In this document: positions 46,697 through 55,866 of the stretch, piece by piece | Numbering within the stretch: the first letter of the stretch is position 1 | Layout of the letters: each line of letters begins with the position of its first letter | Assembly (NCBI GenBank): GCA_029959325.1 | Contig: JASCPF010000007.1 | Span: 1-64,000 of the forward strand | Direction of reading: 5' to 3' | Length of the DNA: 64,000 nt | Origin: Microbacteriaceae bacterium PS02068 | GTDB lineage: Bacteria; Actinomycetota; Actinomycetes; Actinomycetales; Microbacteriaceae | The notes under the pieces: model-generated | What the model was told of the DNA's origin: nothing | Database searches by the model: none | Seen by the model: the letters and a program-made list of their open reading frames with translations, nothing else | Position numbers and translations under genes: made by a program

Positions 46697-47626
46697 TTGC
46701 GCATCGTCTTCGCCGGAACGCCCGAGCCGGCCGTCCCGTCGCTGCGGGCCATTGCGGCATCCGGTCACAAAATCGTCGGCGTCGTCACCCGCACCGATGC
46801 GCCGCTCGGCCGCAAGCGGGTGCTGACGCCGTCGCCGGTCGCCCGGGCCGCGGACGAGCTCGGGCTGCCGATCATCAAGGCCGACCGCCTCGACGCGGAC
46901 GCCACCGCGTCGATCGGCGCGCTGCGCCCCGACCTCGGAGTCATCGTCGCCTACGGCGGTCTCGTGCGCGAGCCGCTGCTGTCGTTGCCGGCCCACGGCT
47001 GGATCAATCTGCACTTCTCGCTGCTGCCCCGTTGGCGGGGAGCGGCGCCCGTGCAGCACGCGCTGATCGCGGGCGATCGGGTGACCGGTGCGGCTGTGTT
47101 CCAGCTCGTGCCGGCTCTCGATGCCGGCGACGTCTTCGCACAGCTGCGCTACGACGTGCCGCGCGGCGCGACAGCGGGTGAGGTGCTGGCCGCACTGGCC
47201 GAACGCGGGGCGACGCTCGTGAGCGAGGTCGTCGACGCGATCGCCGACGGCACCGCGCGCGCCGTGCCGCAGTCGGGCGAGGCGACCGTGGCGCCGAAGC
47301 TCACGATCGTCGACGGACAGCTCGACCTCGGGGCATCCGCCGATGCCGCGCTCGACCGCTTCCGCGGCACGACGCCCGAGCCGGGTGCGCACGTGCTCGT
47401 GGGCGGTCAGCGGCTGAAGATCCTCGCCGCGCACCGCGGGCCCGACACGCGCCTCGCGCCCGGCGAGTTCGCCCTCGAGGGGCGCGACGTCCTGCTCGGC
47501 ACGGGGGAGGGCACGATCCTGCTGAAGACCGTCCAGCCCGCCGGCAAAGGTGCGATGGCCGCCGCAGACTGGTGGCGGGGCCTGCGCGGCGACAGCCCAC
47601 GCGCCGAGATCGGACGCACCTCGTGA
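46697..47626 (+). CDS. fmt: Methionyl-tRNA formyltransferase
   Basis: Formylates initiator Met-tRNA. 309 residues from TTG 46697, with AGGAG about 6 bases upstream; no ATG or GTG fits the conserved N-terminus MRIVFAGTPEPAVPSLRAI. Active-site signature NLHFSLLPRWRGAAPVQHALIAGD near residue 108-131 with the catalytic Asn-His-Asp set. GTGA overlap with rsmB. Confidence 0.95.
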   Translation: MRIVFAGTPEPAVPSLRAIAASGHKIVGVVTRTDAPLGRKRVLTPSPVARAADELGLPIIKADRLDADATASIGALRPDLGVIVAYGGLVREPLLSLPAHGWINLHFSLLPRWRGAAPVQHALIAGDRVTGAAVFQLVPALDAGDVFAQLRYDVPRGATAGEVLAALAERGATLVSEVVDAIADGTARAVPQSGEATVAPKLTIVDGQLDLGASADAALDRFRGTTPEPGAHVLVGGQRLKILAAHRGPDTRLAPGEFALEGRDVLLGTGEGTILLKTVQPAGKGAMAAADWWRGLRGDSPRAEIGRTS

Positions 47627-49041
47627 GCCGCTCGACGGGCGGCAGCACGCCGCCGAAGCCAGCCACGGCGAAGTCCGGCGCGTCGGCGCGGTGGGTCGCC
47701 TTCGACACATTGCGGGCCGTGCACGAGTCGGATGCCTATGCCAACCTGCTGCTGCCGAAGGCGATCGCACGCGCCGGGTTGTCGAGCGCCGACGCGGGAC
47801 TCGCCACCGAGCTGACCTACGGCACGCTCCGCCGCGAGGGAACCTACGACGCGATCATCGCGGATGCCGCGGGGCGCGAGGTCACGGCGATCGACCCGGT
47901 CGTGCTCGACGCGCTGCGCCTCGGCACGCACCAGCTGCTGTCGATGCGCACGCCCTCGCACGCCGCCGTCAACGAGACGGTGCGCCAGGTGCGGCAGGCC
48001 GCCGGGCGACCCGCCTCGGGCTTCGCGAACGCCGTCCTGCGGCGGGTCTCGGAGCGCACCGTCGACGAGTGGCTCGACCGCCTCGACGCCGCCGCGCGGT
48101 CGGAGGACGAACGCCTCGGGCTGCGGTTCGCCCACCCCGTCTGGGTCATCCGCGCATTCCGCCGGGCCCTTTCCGCCGAGGGACGCGCCGACGAGCTCGA
48201 AGCCCTGCTCGAGGCCGACAACGCGTCGCCCGTCGTGACGCTCGCCGCACTGCCCGGCCTCGCCGGCGTGCCGGCGGATGCCACACCGACCCCGTACTCG
48301 CCGATCGGATTCCGGTCGCCGGGCGGCGACCCGGGCGCGCTCGTCGCGGCCTCGGCCGGCCGCGTGCGCGTGCAGGACGAGGGCTCGCAGCTCGCGGCCC
48401 TCGCGCTGACCCGAGCGACACCCGTGCGCGCGGGGGAGCAGTGGCTCGACCTGTGCGCCGCGCCCGGCGGCAAGACCGCGATCCTCGCTGCCGAGGCTCT
48501 GGCCGGCGGCGCCCACCTCGAGGCGAACGAGCTGTCGCCGGCGCGAGCCGGGCTCGTGCGTGACTCAGTCGCGGGCGTGCCGCTCGCCGTGCCGGTCTCG
48601 GAAGAAGACGGCCGCACGCGTGCGGGGCGGGGCCGCTACGACCGCATCCTCGTCGATGCGCCGTGCACCGGCCTCGGTGCCCTGCGCCGTCGCCCCGAAG
48701 CCCGCTGGCGCAAGCAGCCGTCGGATGTGCCCGCGCTCGCGGCTCTGCAGACCGAGCTGCTGAGCGCCGCGATCGGCGCACTGAAGCCCGGCGGCATCGT
48801 CGCGTACGTGACGTGTTCGCCGCACCTCGCGGAGACCGCGGGCATCGTGACCGAGGCGCTGCGCACGCACGGAGACGAGATCGAAGAACTCGATGCCCGT
48901 GCCGTGCTGGCGTCCGTCAGCGGCGCCCCCCTTGACCTTCCGGGGCACCCCGCTGACGGCGCCGGCAACGGCCGCGCTCAGCTCTGGCCGCATCGCCACG
49001 GGAGCGACGCCATGTCGATCTCGTTGCTGCGACGGCGCTGA
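47623..49041 (+). CDS. rsmB: 16S rRNA (cytosine-967-C5)-methyltransferase RsmB
   Basis: 472 residues from GTG 47623, overlapping the fmt stop. N-terminal NusB-like RNA-binding domain (about 25-160: ARWVAFDTLRAVHESDAYANLLLPK), C-terminal Rossmann methyltransferase with SAM loop LDLCAAPGGKTAILA near residue 285, the VDAPCTGLGALRRRPEARWR motif IV Cys, and the catalytic Cys in YVTCSPHLAE (motif VI, usually TCS). Usual fmt-rsmB pair. Convergent with the next gene, 6 bases apart. Confidence 0.95.
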   Translation: MSRSTGGSTPPKPATAKSGASARWVAFDTLRAVHESDAYANLLLPKAIARAGLSSADAGLATELTYGTLRREGTYDAIIADAAGREVTAIDPVVLDALRLGTHQLLSMRTPSHAAVNETVRQVRQAAGRPASGFANAVLRRVSERTVDEWLDRLDAAARSEDERLGLRFAHPVWVIRAFRRALSAEGRADELEALLEADNASPVVTLAALPGLAGVPADATPTPYSPIGFRSPGGDPGALVAASAGRVRVQDEGSQLAALALTRATPVRAGEQWLDLCAAPGGKTAILAAEALAGGAHLEANELSPARAGLVRDSVAGVPLAVPVSEEDGRTRAGRGRYDRILVDAPCTGLGALRRRPEARWRKQPSDVPALAALQTELLSAAIGALKPGGIVAYVTCSPHLAETAGIVTEALRTHGDEIEELDARAVLASVSGAPLDLPGHPADGAGNGRAQLWPHRHGSDAMSISLLRRR

Positions 49042-49047
49042 GCCCGC

Positions 49048-50613
49048 TCAGTCCCAGCGCACGATCGGCGGATCGACCGTGAAGTCGACGAGCGGTGCGC
49101 CGAGGCTGGGGAGGAAGAGGAACGAGCAGCCGGTCTTGCGCTGACCGTCGACCTCGCAGTCCGCCGTGACGTCGAGCCCCCCGATGTAGGGCCCGCGCAC
49201 CTGTCCGGGATCGCCGAACAGCTCGTCGGGCTCGAGGTTGGCGAGCTTCGCCGCCCCGTCAGCACGCAACGTGCGCGTGATCGTCCCGTCGATGATCTTC
49301 GTGCCGTCGCTGAGTGTCTCGGGCAGGTCGATCCCGCAGCCGGCGACGAGGTTCTTCGAGGCCAAGCAGGTGTCGACGGCGCTCTGAACAGTGCTCCGGA
49401 ACACCGCGAGCCCCGCGTCGCTGAGCTCAACGGTGGCATCCAGGCCCAGAGAGTAGTCGTCGGGGTCGCTGGCGATGACCGAGGTCGTGCCCGAAAGGGT
49501 GTAGTTGGGGTTGTCGATCGCGAGAGCGACGACACCGGGGAACACGGTGATCATCTCGTCGTCGAGTGCGACGCCGTTGATCGTCGGGTTCAGTCCCTTG
49601 AAGTCCGACCCGACGTAGAGGTCGATCGTGCCGCGATAGACCTTCCAGCTGCCGTCCCCCTCGAAGTCGACGACCTTGAACGTGCCGCTCACCGGCTCGC
49701 CACCGACCGTGTAGTCCACGCTGACGGAGACCTGCGAGTCGCTCGCCGACACCTTCGGCGCCGTCACCACGATGTCGTCGATCGCGCCTTCCTTGAGCGA
49801 TGCGGCGAGCACCTTCTTGGTGAGCAGAGTCGAGTCGCGCGGCTTCGAGTCGAGCAGTTTCAGTGCTTTCGCACTGTCACCGGCAGCCACCGCGTTCAGA
49901 TAGTCGGTGACGACGCTCTTGGGGTCGGAGCCCCCGGAGTCTCCGCCGGCCCCCGCTCCCGTCCCGGCCCCGGCGCCGCGGGCGGCGAACACGACAGCCA
50001 GGATGATGGCGAGCAAGACGACGACGCCACCCGCGATGATCCCGATGAGCGCGCCAGTCGGGAGCTTCTTCCGCGGGGCGCCCACGTCACCGGGCTGCGG
50101 CGCAGCGTAGCCCTGCGGAGCGGCGTAGCCCTCGGGCGCAGCGTAGCCCTGCGGAGCGGCGTACCCCTGCGGAGGAGCGTAGCCCTGGGGGGCGGCATAC
50201 TCCTGCGGCGCCGCGTACCCCTGGGGGGCGGCATAGCCCTGGGGTGCGATGGCGTCGGCCTGCGGCGCGGCATACTCCTGCGGCGCGGGCTGCTGCGCAG
50301 CGTAAGGAGGAAGGGATGCCTCCGCCTGCGGCGCGGCATACTCCTGCGGCGCGGGCTGCTGCGCAGCGTAAGGGGGAAGGGATGCCTCAGGCTGCGGTGC
50401 GACCTCCGGCTGCGGGGCGGCCTCCGCCTGCGGCGCGACCTCGGGCTGCGGCGCGACCTCGGGCTGCGGCGCGACCTCGCTCGCCGGGGGCGTGACCGCC
50501 TCAGCGCGCGGCATCCACTGTTCGGCGGCGGCATCCCAGCGGAATGCTCCCGACACCCACTCGCCGCGCTCCGCGTCCCATACCGGCGCCTCGCCCTGAC
50601 CGTTCCCGCTCAT
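49048..50613 (-). CDS. Proline-rich repeat, single-span membrane protein
   Basis: 521 residues from ATG 50613 with AAAGG upstream. Residues 1-35 hold a W-rich motif ([25 protein letters not shown]). Residues about 45-175 are Pro/Ala/Gln repeats: EVAPQP units, two copies of a 22-residue unit (66 bp), and GYAAPQ units. One membrane helix near 190-213 ([21 protein letters not shown]) precedes a Gly-rich linker and an extracellular beta-rich domain of about 300 residues with paired cysteines ([25 protein letters not shown]). Type II-like surface protein; function unknown. Confidence 0.85.
   Translation of the reverse strand: MSGNGQGEAPVWDAERGEWVSGAFRWDAAAEQWMPRAEAVTPPASEVAPQPEVAPQPEVAPQAEAAPQPEVAPQPEASLPPYAAQQPAPQEYAAPQAEASLPPYAAQQPAPQEYAAPQADAIAPQGYAAPQGYAAPQEYAAPQGYAPPQGYAAPQGYAAPEGYAAPQGYAAPQPGDVGAPRKKLPTGALIGIIAGGVVVLLAIILAVVFAARGAGAGTGAGAGGDSGGSDPKSVVTDYLNAVAAGDSAKALKLLDSKPRDSTLLTKKVLAASLKEGAIDDIVVTAPKVSASDSQVSVSVDYTVGGEPVSGTFKVVDFEGDGSWKVYRGTIDLYVGSDFKGLNPTINGVALDDEMITVFPGVVALAIDNPNYTLSGTTSVIASDPDDYSLGLDATVELSDAGLAVFRSTVQSAVDTCLASKNLVAGCGIDLPETLSDGTKIIDGTITRTLRADGAAKLANLEPDELFGDPGQVRGPYIGGLDVTADCEVDGQRKTGCSFLFLPSLGAPLVDFTVDPPIVRWD
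50060..50500 (-). repeat. Coding tandem repeats in the proline-rich protein gene
   Basis: Blocks of 15-18 bp units coding GYAAPQ-like hexapeptides at about 50095-50260, an exact-looking 66-bp tandem duplication at 50271-50336 and 50337-50402 (a few substitutions), and 18-bp units coding EVAPQP at about 50395-50480. Length change by slippage is plausible. Confidence 0.8.
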
Positions 50614-50731
50614 CGTCTGCCTTTCGTCGACGGTGCGAGGCCCGTCCGCTTTCGACCGGACGACCACGCATCTCCTCAAGAACCCTATCGGCCAGTCGCG
50701 GCCCAGCCCCGCCAGTTCGAGTCGGGGTGTG

Positions 50732-50743
50732 GATAATGGGCGC
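50732..50743 (+). promoter_or_regulatory. -10 element of rpe (leaderless start)
   Basis: GATAAT at 50732-50737, six bases before GTG 50744. The rest of the 130-base divergent gap (50614-50743) shows nothing else I can support. Confidence 0.5.
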
Positions 50744-51403
50744 GTGGCGCGAATCAACCCCAGCATCCTGTCCGCCGACTTCGTGAACATGCAGCGCGAT
50801 CTCGAGCGCATCGCCGGCGCCGACTTCGTCCACGTCGATGTCATGGACAACCACTTCGTCCCCAATCTCACATTCGGGCCGCAGATGGTCGAGCGGATTC
50901 AGGCCACGAGCCCCGTACCGCTCGATGTGCACCTGATGATCACCGACCCCGACCGCTGGGCCCCGGACTACGCCGAGATCGGGGCCGCGTCGGTGACGTT
51001 CCATCTCGAGGCGGCGGCCGATCCGATCAGCCTCGCGCGGCGCCTGCGCGAGATGGGCGCGCGGGCGGGCGTCGCCGTGAAGCCCGCGACGCCGGTCGAG
51101 GGACTGTTCGACGTCCTCGACGAGTTCGACCAGATCCTCGTCATGACGGTCGAGCCGGGCTTCGGCGGCCAGTCCTTCATGGCCGATCAGATGCCCAAGC
51201 TCGCGCGCTTGCACGACGAGGCACGGCGCCGCGGATCGCAGGTGTGGCTGCAGGTCGACGGGGGAATCTCAGAGTCGACGATCGCGCAGGCCGCCGAAGC
51301 CGGCGCCGACACGTTCGTGGCGGGATCAGCCGTGTTCGGCGCGGACGACCCCGACCGCGCCATCGCGGCGTTGCGCGCCGAGGCATCCGCCCACCGCCAC
51401 TGA
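50744..51403 (+). CDS. rpe: Ribulose-phosphate 3-epimerase
   Basis: Interconverts ribulose- and xylulose-5-phosphate in the pentose phosphate pathway. 219 residues from GTG 50744 ([16 protein letters not shown]); the open frame upstream lacks homology. TIM barrel with the metal/catalytic motif [17 protein letters not shown] near residue 28-45, [20 protein letters not shown], and QVDGGI. Convergent with glsA, 8 bases apart. Confidence 0.96.
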   Translation: MARINPSILSADFVNMQRDLERIAGADFVHVDVMDNHFVPNLTFGPQMVERIQATSPVPLDVHLMITDPDRWAPDYAEIGAASVTFHLEAAADPISLARRLREMGARAGVAVKPATPVEGLFDVLDEFDQILVMTVEPGFGGQSFMADQMPKLARLHDEARRRGSQVWLQVDGGISESTIAQAAEAGADTFVAGSAVFGADDPDRAIAALRAEASAHRH

Positions 51404-51411
51404 CGGGAGCG

Positions 51412-52584
51412 TCAGACCTCGACGTGCACGCGCCCGCCGAGATCGCCCACCTGCTCGCGCAGCACGGCGAGCGCCGCCGGATGCAGCTGGCGCACCGCGC
51501 GAACGTCCACGACGAGCTGCTCACCGCCGAGCTCCACGTCGACGCCGCGCACGGCCGCGAGCACGCGCTCGGCACCGCTGAACGAGAGCTCCCCATCGAG
51601 CACCACGTGCACGGCACCGTCGTCGCCGCGCTCGATCACGACACCGGGGGCGGCGATGCCCTCGTGCTGCTCGAACACGTGCATGCCGAACGACTCGCTG
51701 AGGCGCTCGAGCAGCAGCCGTCCGCGCGTGCTGTTGCCATGCGGATCGAGTCGCGGACTGAGCACGCCGACACCGAACTGCGAGGGCGCGAGCGCCATCA
51801 GCCCGCCCGACACGCCGCTCTTGGCGGGCAGTCCGACCCTCAGCAGCCAGGAACCCGAACCGTCGTACATGCCGCAGCTGGTCATGATCGAGGCGACGTC
51901 GCGGGCCGTCCGCGCCGAGACGACCTGCTCGCCGGTGACGGGGTTGCGCCCGCCGAAGGCGAGGGTGCCGGCCATCACGGCGACATCGCAGACGGTGACC
52001 AGCGTCGAGCACTGCCGGAAGTAGGCTTCGACGACGCCGTCGACGTCGCCGTCGATGTGCCCGTACGAACGCAGCAGATGCGCCAGCGCGCGGTTGCGGT
52101 CGCCGGTCGCCGACTCCGACGCGTACACGTCCTCGTCAACGCGCAGGGTCCGCCCGGCGAACCGCGAAAGCCCCGCCACGATGTGCGCGCTGCGCTCGGT
52201 CGCATCGCCTCCCGCGACGAGCGCCGTCGTCGCGAGCGCTCCCGCGTTGATCAGCGGATTCGCCGGCCGACCCGTCTCGTGCTCGAGACTGATCGCGTTG
52301 AAAGGCTCGCCGCTCGGCTCGACGCCCACGTGACGCAGCACCGCGTCGCGACCGAGGGCATCGAGCACGAGGGCGAACACGAACGGCTTCGAGATCGACT
52401 GGATCGTGAACTCGGCGTCCGCATCGCCGACCGCGACGACCTCGCCGCGCGGACCCACGATCGCCAGGCCCAGCCGGTCGGGATCGGCCCGCGCGAGCTC
52501 GGGGATGTACTGCGCGAGTTCGCCCTCGTCGCGAGGGCGAACCTCGTCGAGCACGTCGGTGAGCATCTGACGGATCGGGTCCAT
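51412..52584 (-). CDS. glsA: Glutaminase A with C-terminal STAS-like domain
   Basis: Glutamine to glutamate + ammonia, serine-dependent beta-lactamase-like fold. 390 residues from ATG 52584. Glutaminase domain at residues 1 to ~310: active-site S63-x-x-K66 (TIQSISKPF), ETGRPANPLINAGALATT, SYGHIDGDVDGVVEAYF, and PAKSGVSGG. The last ~70 residues (VHVVLDGELSFSGAERVLAAV and LVVDVRAVRQLHPAALAVLREQV) have the pattern of a STAS (anti-sigma-antagonist-like) domain. Lies opposite to all neighbours between rpe and hisE. Confidence 0.92.
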   Translation of the reverse strand: MDPIRQMLTDVLDEVRPRDEGELAQYIPELARADPDRLGLAIVGPRGEVVAVGDADAEFTIQSISKPFVFALVLDALGRDAVLRHVGVEPSGEPFNAISLEHETGRPANPLINAGALATTALVAGGDATERSAHIVAGLSRFAGRTLRVDEDVYASESATGDRNRALAHLLRSYGHIDGDVDGVVEAYFRQCSTLVTVCDVAVMAGTLAFGGRNPVTGEQVVSARTARDVASIMTSCGMYDGSGSWLLRVGLPAKSGVSGGLMALAPSQFGVGVLSPRLDPHGNSTRGRLLLERLSESFGMHVFEQHEGIAAPGVVIERGDDGAVHVVLDGELSFSGAERVLAAVRGVDVELGGEQLVVDVRAVRQLHPAALAVLREQVGDLGGRVHVEV

Positions 52585-52653
52585 GGCACGACCATAGCCG
52601 CGAGGACCAGCCTCGACAGGCCTCGCCGCGCGCGCCCCTGTCGCGCGGACCGG

Positions 52654-52665
52654 TAGCCTGGAGGA
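52654..52665 (+). promoter_or_regulatory. -10 element of hisE (leaderless start)
   Basis: TAGCCT at 52654-52659, six bases before GTG 52666. GGAGG is only 2 bases from the start, too close to act normally. This would be the promoter of the his-trp block. Confidence 0.6.
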
Positions 52666-52929
52666 GTGAAGACGTTCGAGGGCCTGTTCGCGGAGCTCAC
52701 CGCCACCGCCGCATCGCGCCCCGAGGGTTCGGGCACTGTCGCACAGCTCGATCGTGGCGTCCACGCGATCGGCAAGAAGATCGTCGAAGAGGCCGCCGAG
52801 GTCTGGATGGCCGCCGAATACCAGTCGGATGCCGAGACGGCCGAGGAGATCTCGCAGCTGCTGTACCACCTGCAGGTGCTCATGCTCGCGAAGGGCCTGA
52901 CTCTCGAGGACGTCTACCGACATCTCTGA
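52666..52929 (+). CDS. hisE: Phosphoribosyl-ATP diphosphatase
   Basis: Second step of histidine synthesis (PR-ATP to PR-AMP). 87 residues, MazG-like all-helical fold with the metal-binding [15 protein letters not shown] helix at about residues 35-49 and a second Glu/Asp cluster ([20 protein letters not shown]). Actinobacteria keep hisE and hisI separate; hisE next to hisG is usual. Confidence 0.95.
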   Translation: MKTFEGLFAELTATAASRPEGSGTVAQLDRGVHAIGKKIVEEAAEVWMAAEYQSDAETAEEISQLLYHLQVLMLAKGLTLEDVYRHL

Positions 52930-52975
52930 GCGCGCTCTCGCTCCCACACTCTCCGACACCGAAAGTCCCCGCACC

Positions 52976-53818
52976 ATGCTGCGAATCGCCGTGCCGAACA
53001 AGGGGTCGCTCGCCGACACCGCCGCCGAACTTCTCTCCGAGGCCGGATACACCGGCCGTCGCGACCCGAAGGACCTGCACGTCATCGACCCCGTGAACGA
53101 GGTCGAGTTCTTCTACCTGCGCCCGAAGGACATCGCGACCTACGTCGGCTCCGGTGCCCTCGATGTCGGCATCACGGGCCGCGATCTGCTTCTGGATGCC
53201 CGCATGCCGGGCGCTCGCGAAATCGAACAGCTCGGGTTCGGGGCATCCACCTTCCGCTTCGCGGGCCCTCCCGGAAAGTTCCACGACCTCAGCGACCTCG
53301 ACGGTCTGCGCGTCGCGACGGCGTACCCGGGCCTCGTAGACGCCTACCTCGACGAGCACGGCGTGGCCGTCGATCTCGTGCCGCTCGACGGCGCGGTGGA
53401 GTCTGCCGTGCAGCTCGGCGTCGCGGATGCCGTGGCCGACGTCGTCTCGACGGGCACGACCCTGAAGCAGGCGGGTCTCGAGATCTTCGGCCCCGTCCTG
53501 CTCGAGTCCGAGGCTGTGCTGATCGGCGCGCCCGTCGAAGCCGCCGGCACCGAGACGCTGCTGCGCCGCCTGCGCGGGGTGATGGTCGCGCGGCGCTACG
53601 TGCTGATCGACTACGACCTCCCCGCCGACCTGGTCGACGAGGCCGTGGCACTCGCCCCGGGCATCGAGTCGCCGACGATCTCGCCGCTGCGCGACCCGGC
53701 CTGGGTGGCCGTGCGGGTGATGAGCCCCCGCACGACCGTCAATCAGGTGATGGATGCCCTGTACGCGATCGGCGCACGCGCGATCCTCGTGACGCCCATC
53801 CACAACGCGAGACTCTGA
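52976..53818 (+). CDS. hisG: ATP phosphoribosyltransferase (long form)
   Basis: First committed step of histidine synthesis. 280 residues: N-terminal catalytic domain ([29 protein letters not shown]-binding [15 protein letters not shown] near residue 160) and a C-terminal ACT-like regulatory domain after about 205, which in this long form allows feedback by histidine without HisZ. Stop overlaps hisF (TGATG). Confidence 0.95.
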   Translation: MLRIAVPNKGSLADTAAELLSEAGYTGRRDPKDLHVIDPVNEVEFFYLRPKDIATYVGSGALDVGITGRDLLLDARMPGAREIEQLGFGASTFRFAGPPGKFHDLSDLDGLRVATAYPGLVDAYLDEHGVAVDLVPLDGAVESAVQLGVADAVADVVSTGTTLKQAGLEIFGPVLLESEAVLIGAPVEAAGTETLLRRLRGVMVARRYVLIDYDLPADLVDEAVALAPGIESPTISPLRDPAWVAVRVMSPRTTVNQVMDALYAIGARAILVTPIHNARL

Positions 53819-54582
53819 TGTCGCTCGCCTGTCGGGTCATCCCGTGCCTCGACGTCGCCGCGGGCCGCGTCGTCAAAGGCGTCAACTTCGAGAACCTGCG
53901 CGACATGGGCGACCCCGTCGAGCTCGCCGCGCTGTACTTCGCGCAGGGCGCCGACGAGCTGACCTTCCTCGATGTCACCGCGACGGTCGATGACCGCTCG
54001 ACGACCTACGACGTCGTGCGCCGCACCGCGGAAGAGGTCTTCATCCCGCTGACGGTCGGCGGGGGAGTCCGCTCTGCCGACGACGTCGCGCGCCTGCTCG
54101 GCGTGGGCGCCGACAAGGTGGGGGTCAACTCGGCCGCGATCGCCCGGCCCGACCTCGTCGGCGAGATCGCCGACCGCTTCGGCGCGCAGGTGCTCGTGCT
54201 GAGCCTCGACGTGAAGCGCGCGCCCGGCACCCACTCGGGCTTCGTCGTGACCACGCACGGCGGGCGCACCCTCACCCAGCTCGACGCCCTCGACTGGGCA
54301 CGCGAGGCGATCGACCGCGGCGCGGGCGAGCTCCTCGTCAACTCGATCGACGCCGACGGCACCAAGGACGGCTTCGACCTCGAGCTCGTGGGCCTGATGC
54401 GCGAGATCTCCTCGGTACCCGTGATCGCCTCGGGCGGTGCCGGGGCGGCCGCCGACTTCGCCCCCGCGATCCACGCGGGCGCCGACGCCGTGCTCGCCGC
54501 ATCGGTCTTCCACTCGGGCCAGCTCACGATCGGCGACGTCAAGACCGCCCTGCAGGACGATGGGATCGAGGTCCGCGCATGA
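53818..54582 (+). CDS. hisF: Imidazole glycerol phosphate synthase cyclase subunit
   Basis: Cyclase half of the HisF-HisH complex. 254-residue TIM barrel: [21 protein letters not shown] with the catalytic Asp, [24 protein letters not shown] with the second catalytic Asp, and [11 protein letters not shown]. hisH is not in the window. ATGA overlap with hisI. Confidence 0.96.
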   Translation: MSLACRVIPCLDVAAGRVVKGVNFENLRDMGDPVELAALYFAQGADELTFLDVTATVDDRSTTYDVVRRTAEEVFIPLTVGGGVRSADDVARLLGVGADKVGVNSAAIARPDLVGEIADRFGAQVLVLSLDVKRAPGTHSGFVVTTHGGRTLTQLDALDWAREAIDRGAGELLVNSIDADGTKDGFDLELVGLMREISSVPVIASGGAGAAADFAPAIHAGADAVLAASVFHSGQLTIGDVKTALQDDGIEVRA

Positions 54583-54995
54583 CCGACACCACCACACCGG
54601 TCCCTGAGCCCACACCGGCTCCTGAGCCCACACCGGTCCCTGAGCCTGTCGAAGGGCGCGTGACCTTCAACGCCGACGGGCTGGTTCCCGCGATCATCCA
54701 GCAGCACGACACCGGCGAGGTGCTCATGCTGGGCTGGATGGATGCCGAGGCGCTCCGCCGCACCCTCACCGAGGGCCGCGTGACCTTCTGGTCGCGCTCG
54801 CGGCAGGAGTACTGGCGCAAGGGCGACACCTCGGGCCACGCCCAGTACGTGAAGGGCGCGCGCCTCGACTGCGACGGCGACACGCTGCTGATCGCCGTCG
54901 AGCAGATCGGCGCGGCCTGCCACACCGGCGACCGCACGTGCTTCGATGCCGACGACCTCACGCCGGTCGTCGGTCAGGTCGAAGGCGTTCCGTGA
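54579..54995 (+). CDS. hisI: Phosphoribosyl-AMP cyclohydrolase
   Basis: Third step of histidine synthesis. 138 residues. The conserved enzyme starts at about [41 protein letters not shown] and [10 protein letters not shown] hold the zinc ligands. The first 26 residues are a repeat-derived [18 protein letters not shown] extension: three 18-bp units from a family A repeat and partial copies. GTGA overlap with the next gene. Confidence 0.95.
   Translation: MTDTTTPVPEPTPAPEPTPVPEPVEGRVTFNADGLVPAIIQQHDTGEVLMLGWMDAEALRRTLTEGRVTFWSRSRQEYWRKGDTSGHAQYVKGARLDCDGDTLLIAVEQIGAACHTGDRTCFDADDLTPVVGQVEGVP
54597..54656 (-). repeat. Family A repeat plus two partial copies at the hisI start
   Basis: 54635-54656 is a full reverse-orientation copy (GGTCCCTGAGCCTGTCGA then AGGG, one mismatch to the rarA copy). 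Two partial copies precede it with an 18-bp period (54597-54614, 54615-54632), coding proline-glutamate repeats in frame. Confidence 0.85.
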
Positions 54996-55588
54996 TCGCC
55001 CGCGCACGCTCGCTCGCCGTCCTCGCGATCGTTCTCGGGGGAGCCGCCGCGATCATCGCGTCGACGCAGACCTGGCTCCAGGTGACCCTGCTCTCCGGCG
55101 CGTCGGAGCCACTCGCCGTTCCGGGCGCCTCTGCGCTGCCGCTGCTGGCCCCGCTCAGCCTCGCCGCGCTCGCGCTGGGCCTCGCCCTCACCGTGGTCGG
55201 GCGCGTGCTGCGCTACGCGTTCGGCGTGGTGGCGATCCTCATCGGCGGCACACTGCTCTCGGGTGCGGCGCGCATCGGCCTGGAACACCCGGTGGATGCC
55301 ATCGCGGCGGTCGTCACGAAGGCGACCGGCCTGTCCGGCAACACCGTGATCGCGGGCCTCGTCGGCGAGATCTCGGGCACCCCGTGGCCGTTCATCGCCG
55401 CCGTCGCGGGCGTCGTGATCGCGGCCGGTGGCATCCTCACCCTCGCGACGGCACACCGCTGGCGCTCGGGCGGCCGCCGGTACCGCCGCGAGGTCGCGCA
55501 CGAGCAGATCGCGTCGGGCTCGAGGCCCCACGACGCGATCGATTCGTGGGATGACCTCTCGCACGGCGATGACCCGACCGCCCGCTAG
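54992..55588 (+). CDS. Trp-biosynthesis-associated membrane protein
   Basis: 198 residues from GTG 54992, overlapping the hisI stop. Four hydrophobic helices: [19 protein letters not shown], then a TWLQV extracytoplasmic start, [41 protein letters not shown], and [22 protein letters not shown]. The W-L-Q-V segment and overall plan fit the Trp_oprn_chp family normally found between trpE and trpC. Here it abuts hisI instead of trpE. The stop TAG is part of the next promoter. Confidence 0.88.
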   Translation: MIARARSLAVLAIVLGGAAAIIASTQTWLQVTLLSGASEPLAVPGASALPLLAPLSLAALALGLALTVVGRVLRYAFGVVAILIGGTLLSGAARIGLEHPVDAIAAVVTKATGLSGNTVIAGLVGEISGTPWPFIAAVAGVVIAAGGILTLATAHRWRSGGRRYRREVAHEQIASGSRPHDAIDSWDDLSHGDDPTAR

Positions 55589-55591
55589 ACT
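55586..55591 (+). promoter_or_regulatory. -10 element TAGACT overlapping a stop codon
   Basis: Begins on the TAG stop of the Trp-associated membrane protein, about 45 bases before the HGxxPAAW gene, which has GAAGGAGAA ahead of its ATG. It gives trpCBA a promoter separate from his. Confidence 0.5.
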
Positions 55592-55636
55592 GGGCCCGAA
55601 CCGCCACGTGCCCCGTTCGCACCCCGAAGGAGAACC

Positions 55637-55864
55637 ATGAGCAGCATCGACGACCCCGGCCACGGACACTCCCCGGCCGCCTGGACCGCCGTTGTGATCA
55701 TGCTCCTCGCGTTCGCGCTCGGCACGCTCTTCTTCTTCCTCGACATGCCCGCACTCGTCTGGGCATCCGTGGGCCTGCTCGTCGTCGGCGCGATCGTCGG
55801 CTGGGCGATGGCGAAGGCCGGCTACGGCGCCTACGGCGACAAGTACACGCCGAAGCAGCACTGA
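55637..55864 (+). CDS. HGxxPAAW family small membrane protein
   Basis: 75 residues, starting MSSIDDPGHGHSPAAWTAV: the HGHSPAAW motif defines this actinobacterial family. Two membrane helices (VVIMLLAFALGTLFFFL and LVWASVGLLVVGAIVGWAM). Always found beside trp genes; role unknown. AGGAG precedes ATG 55637, and trpC starts 2 bases after its stop. Confidence 0.92.
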   Translation: MSSIDDPGHGHSPAAWTAVVIMLLAFALGTLFFFLDMPALVWASVGLLVVGAIVGWAMAKAGYGAYGDKYTPKQH

Positions 55865-55866
55865 TC

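Noticed and set aside
50715-50728. TTCGAGTC before rpe, similar to a tRNA T-loop
   Set aside because: No flanking T-stem, acceptor stem or anticodon arm can be drawn, so it is not a tRNA.
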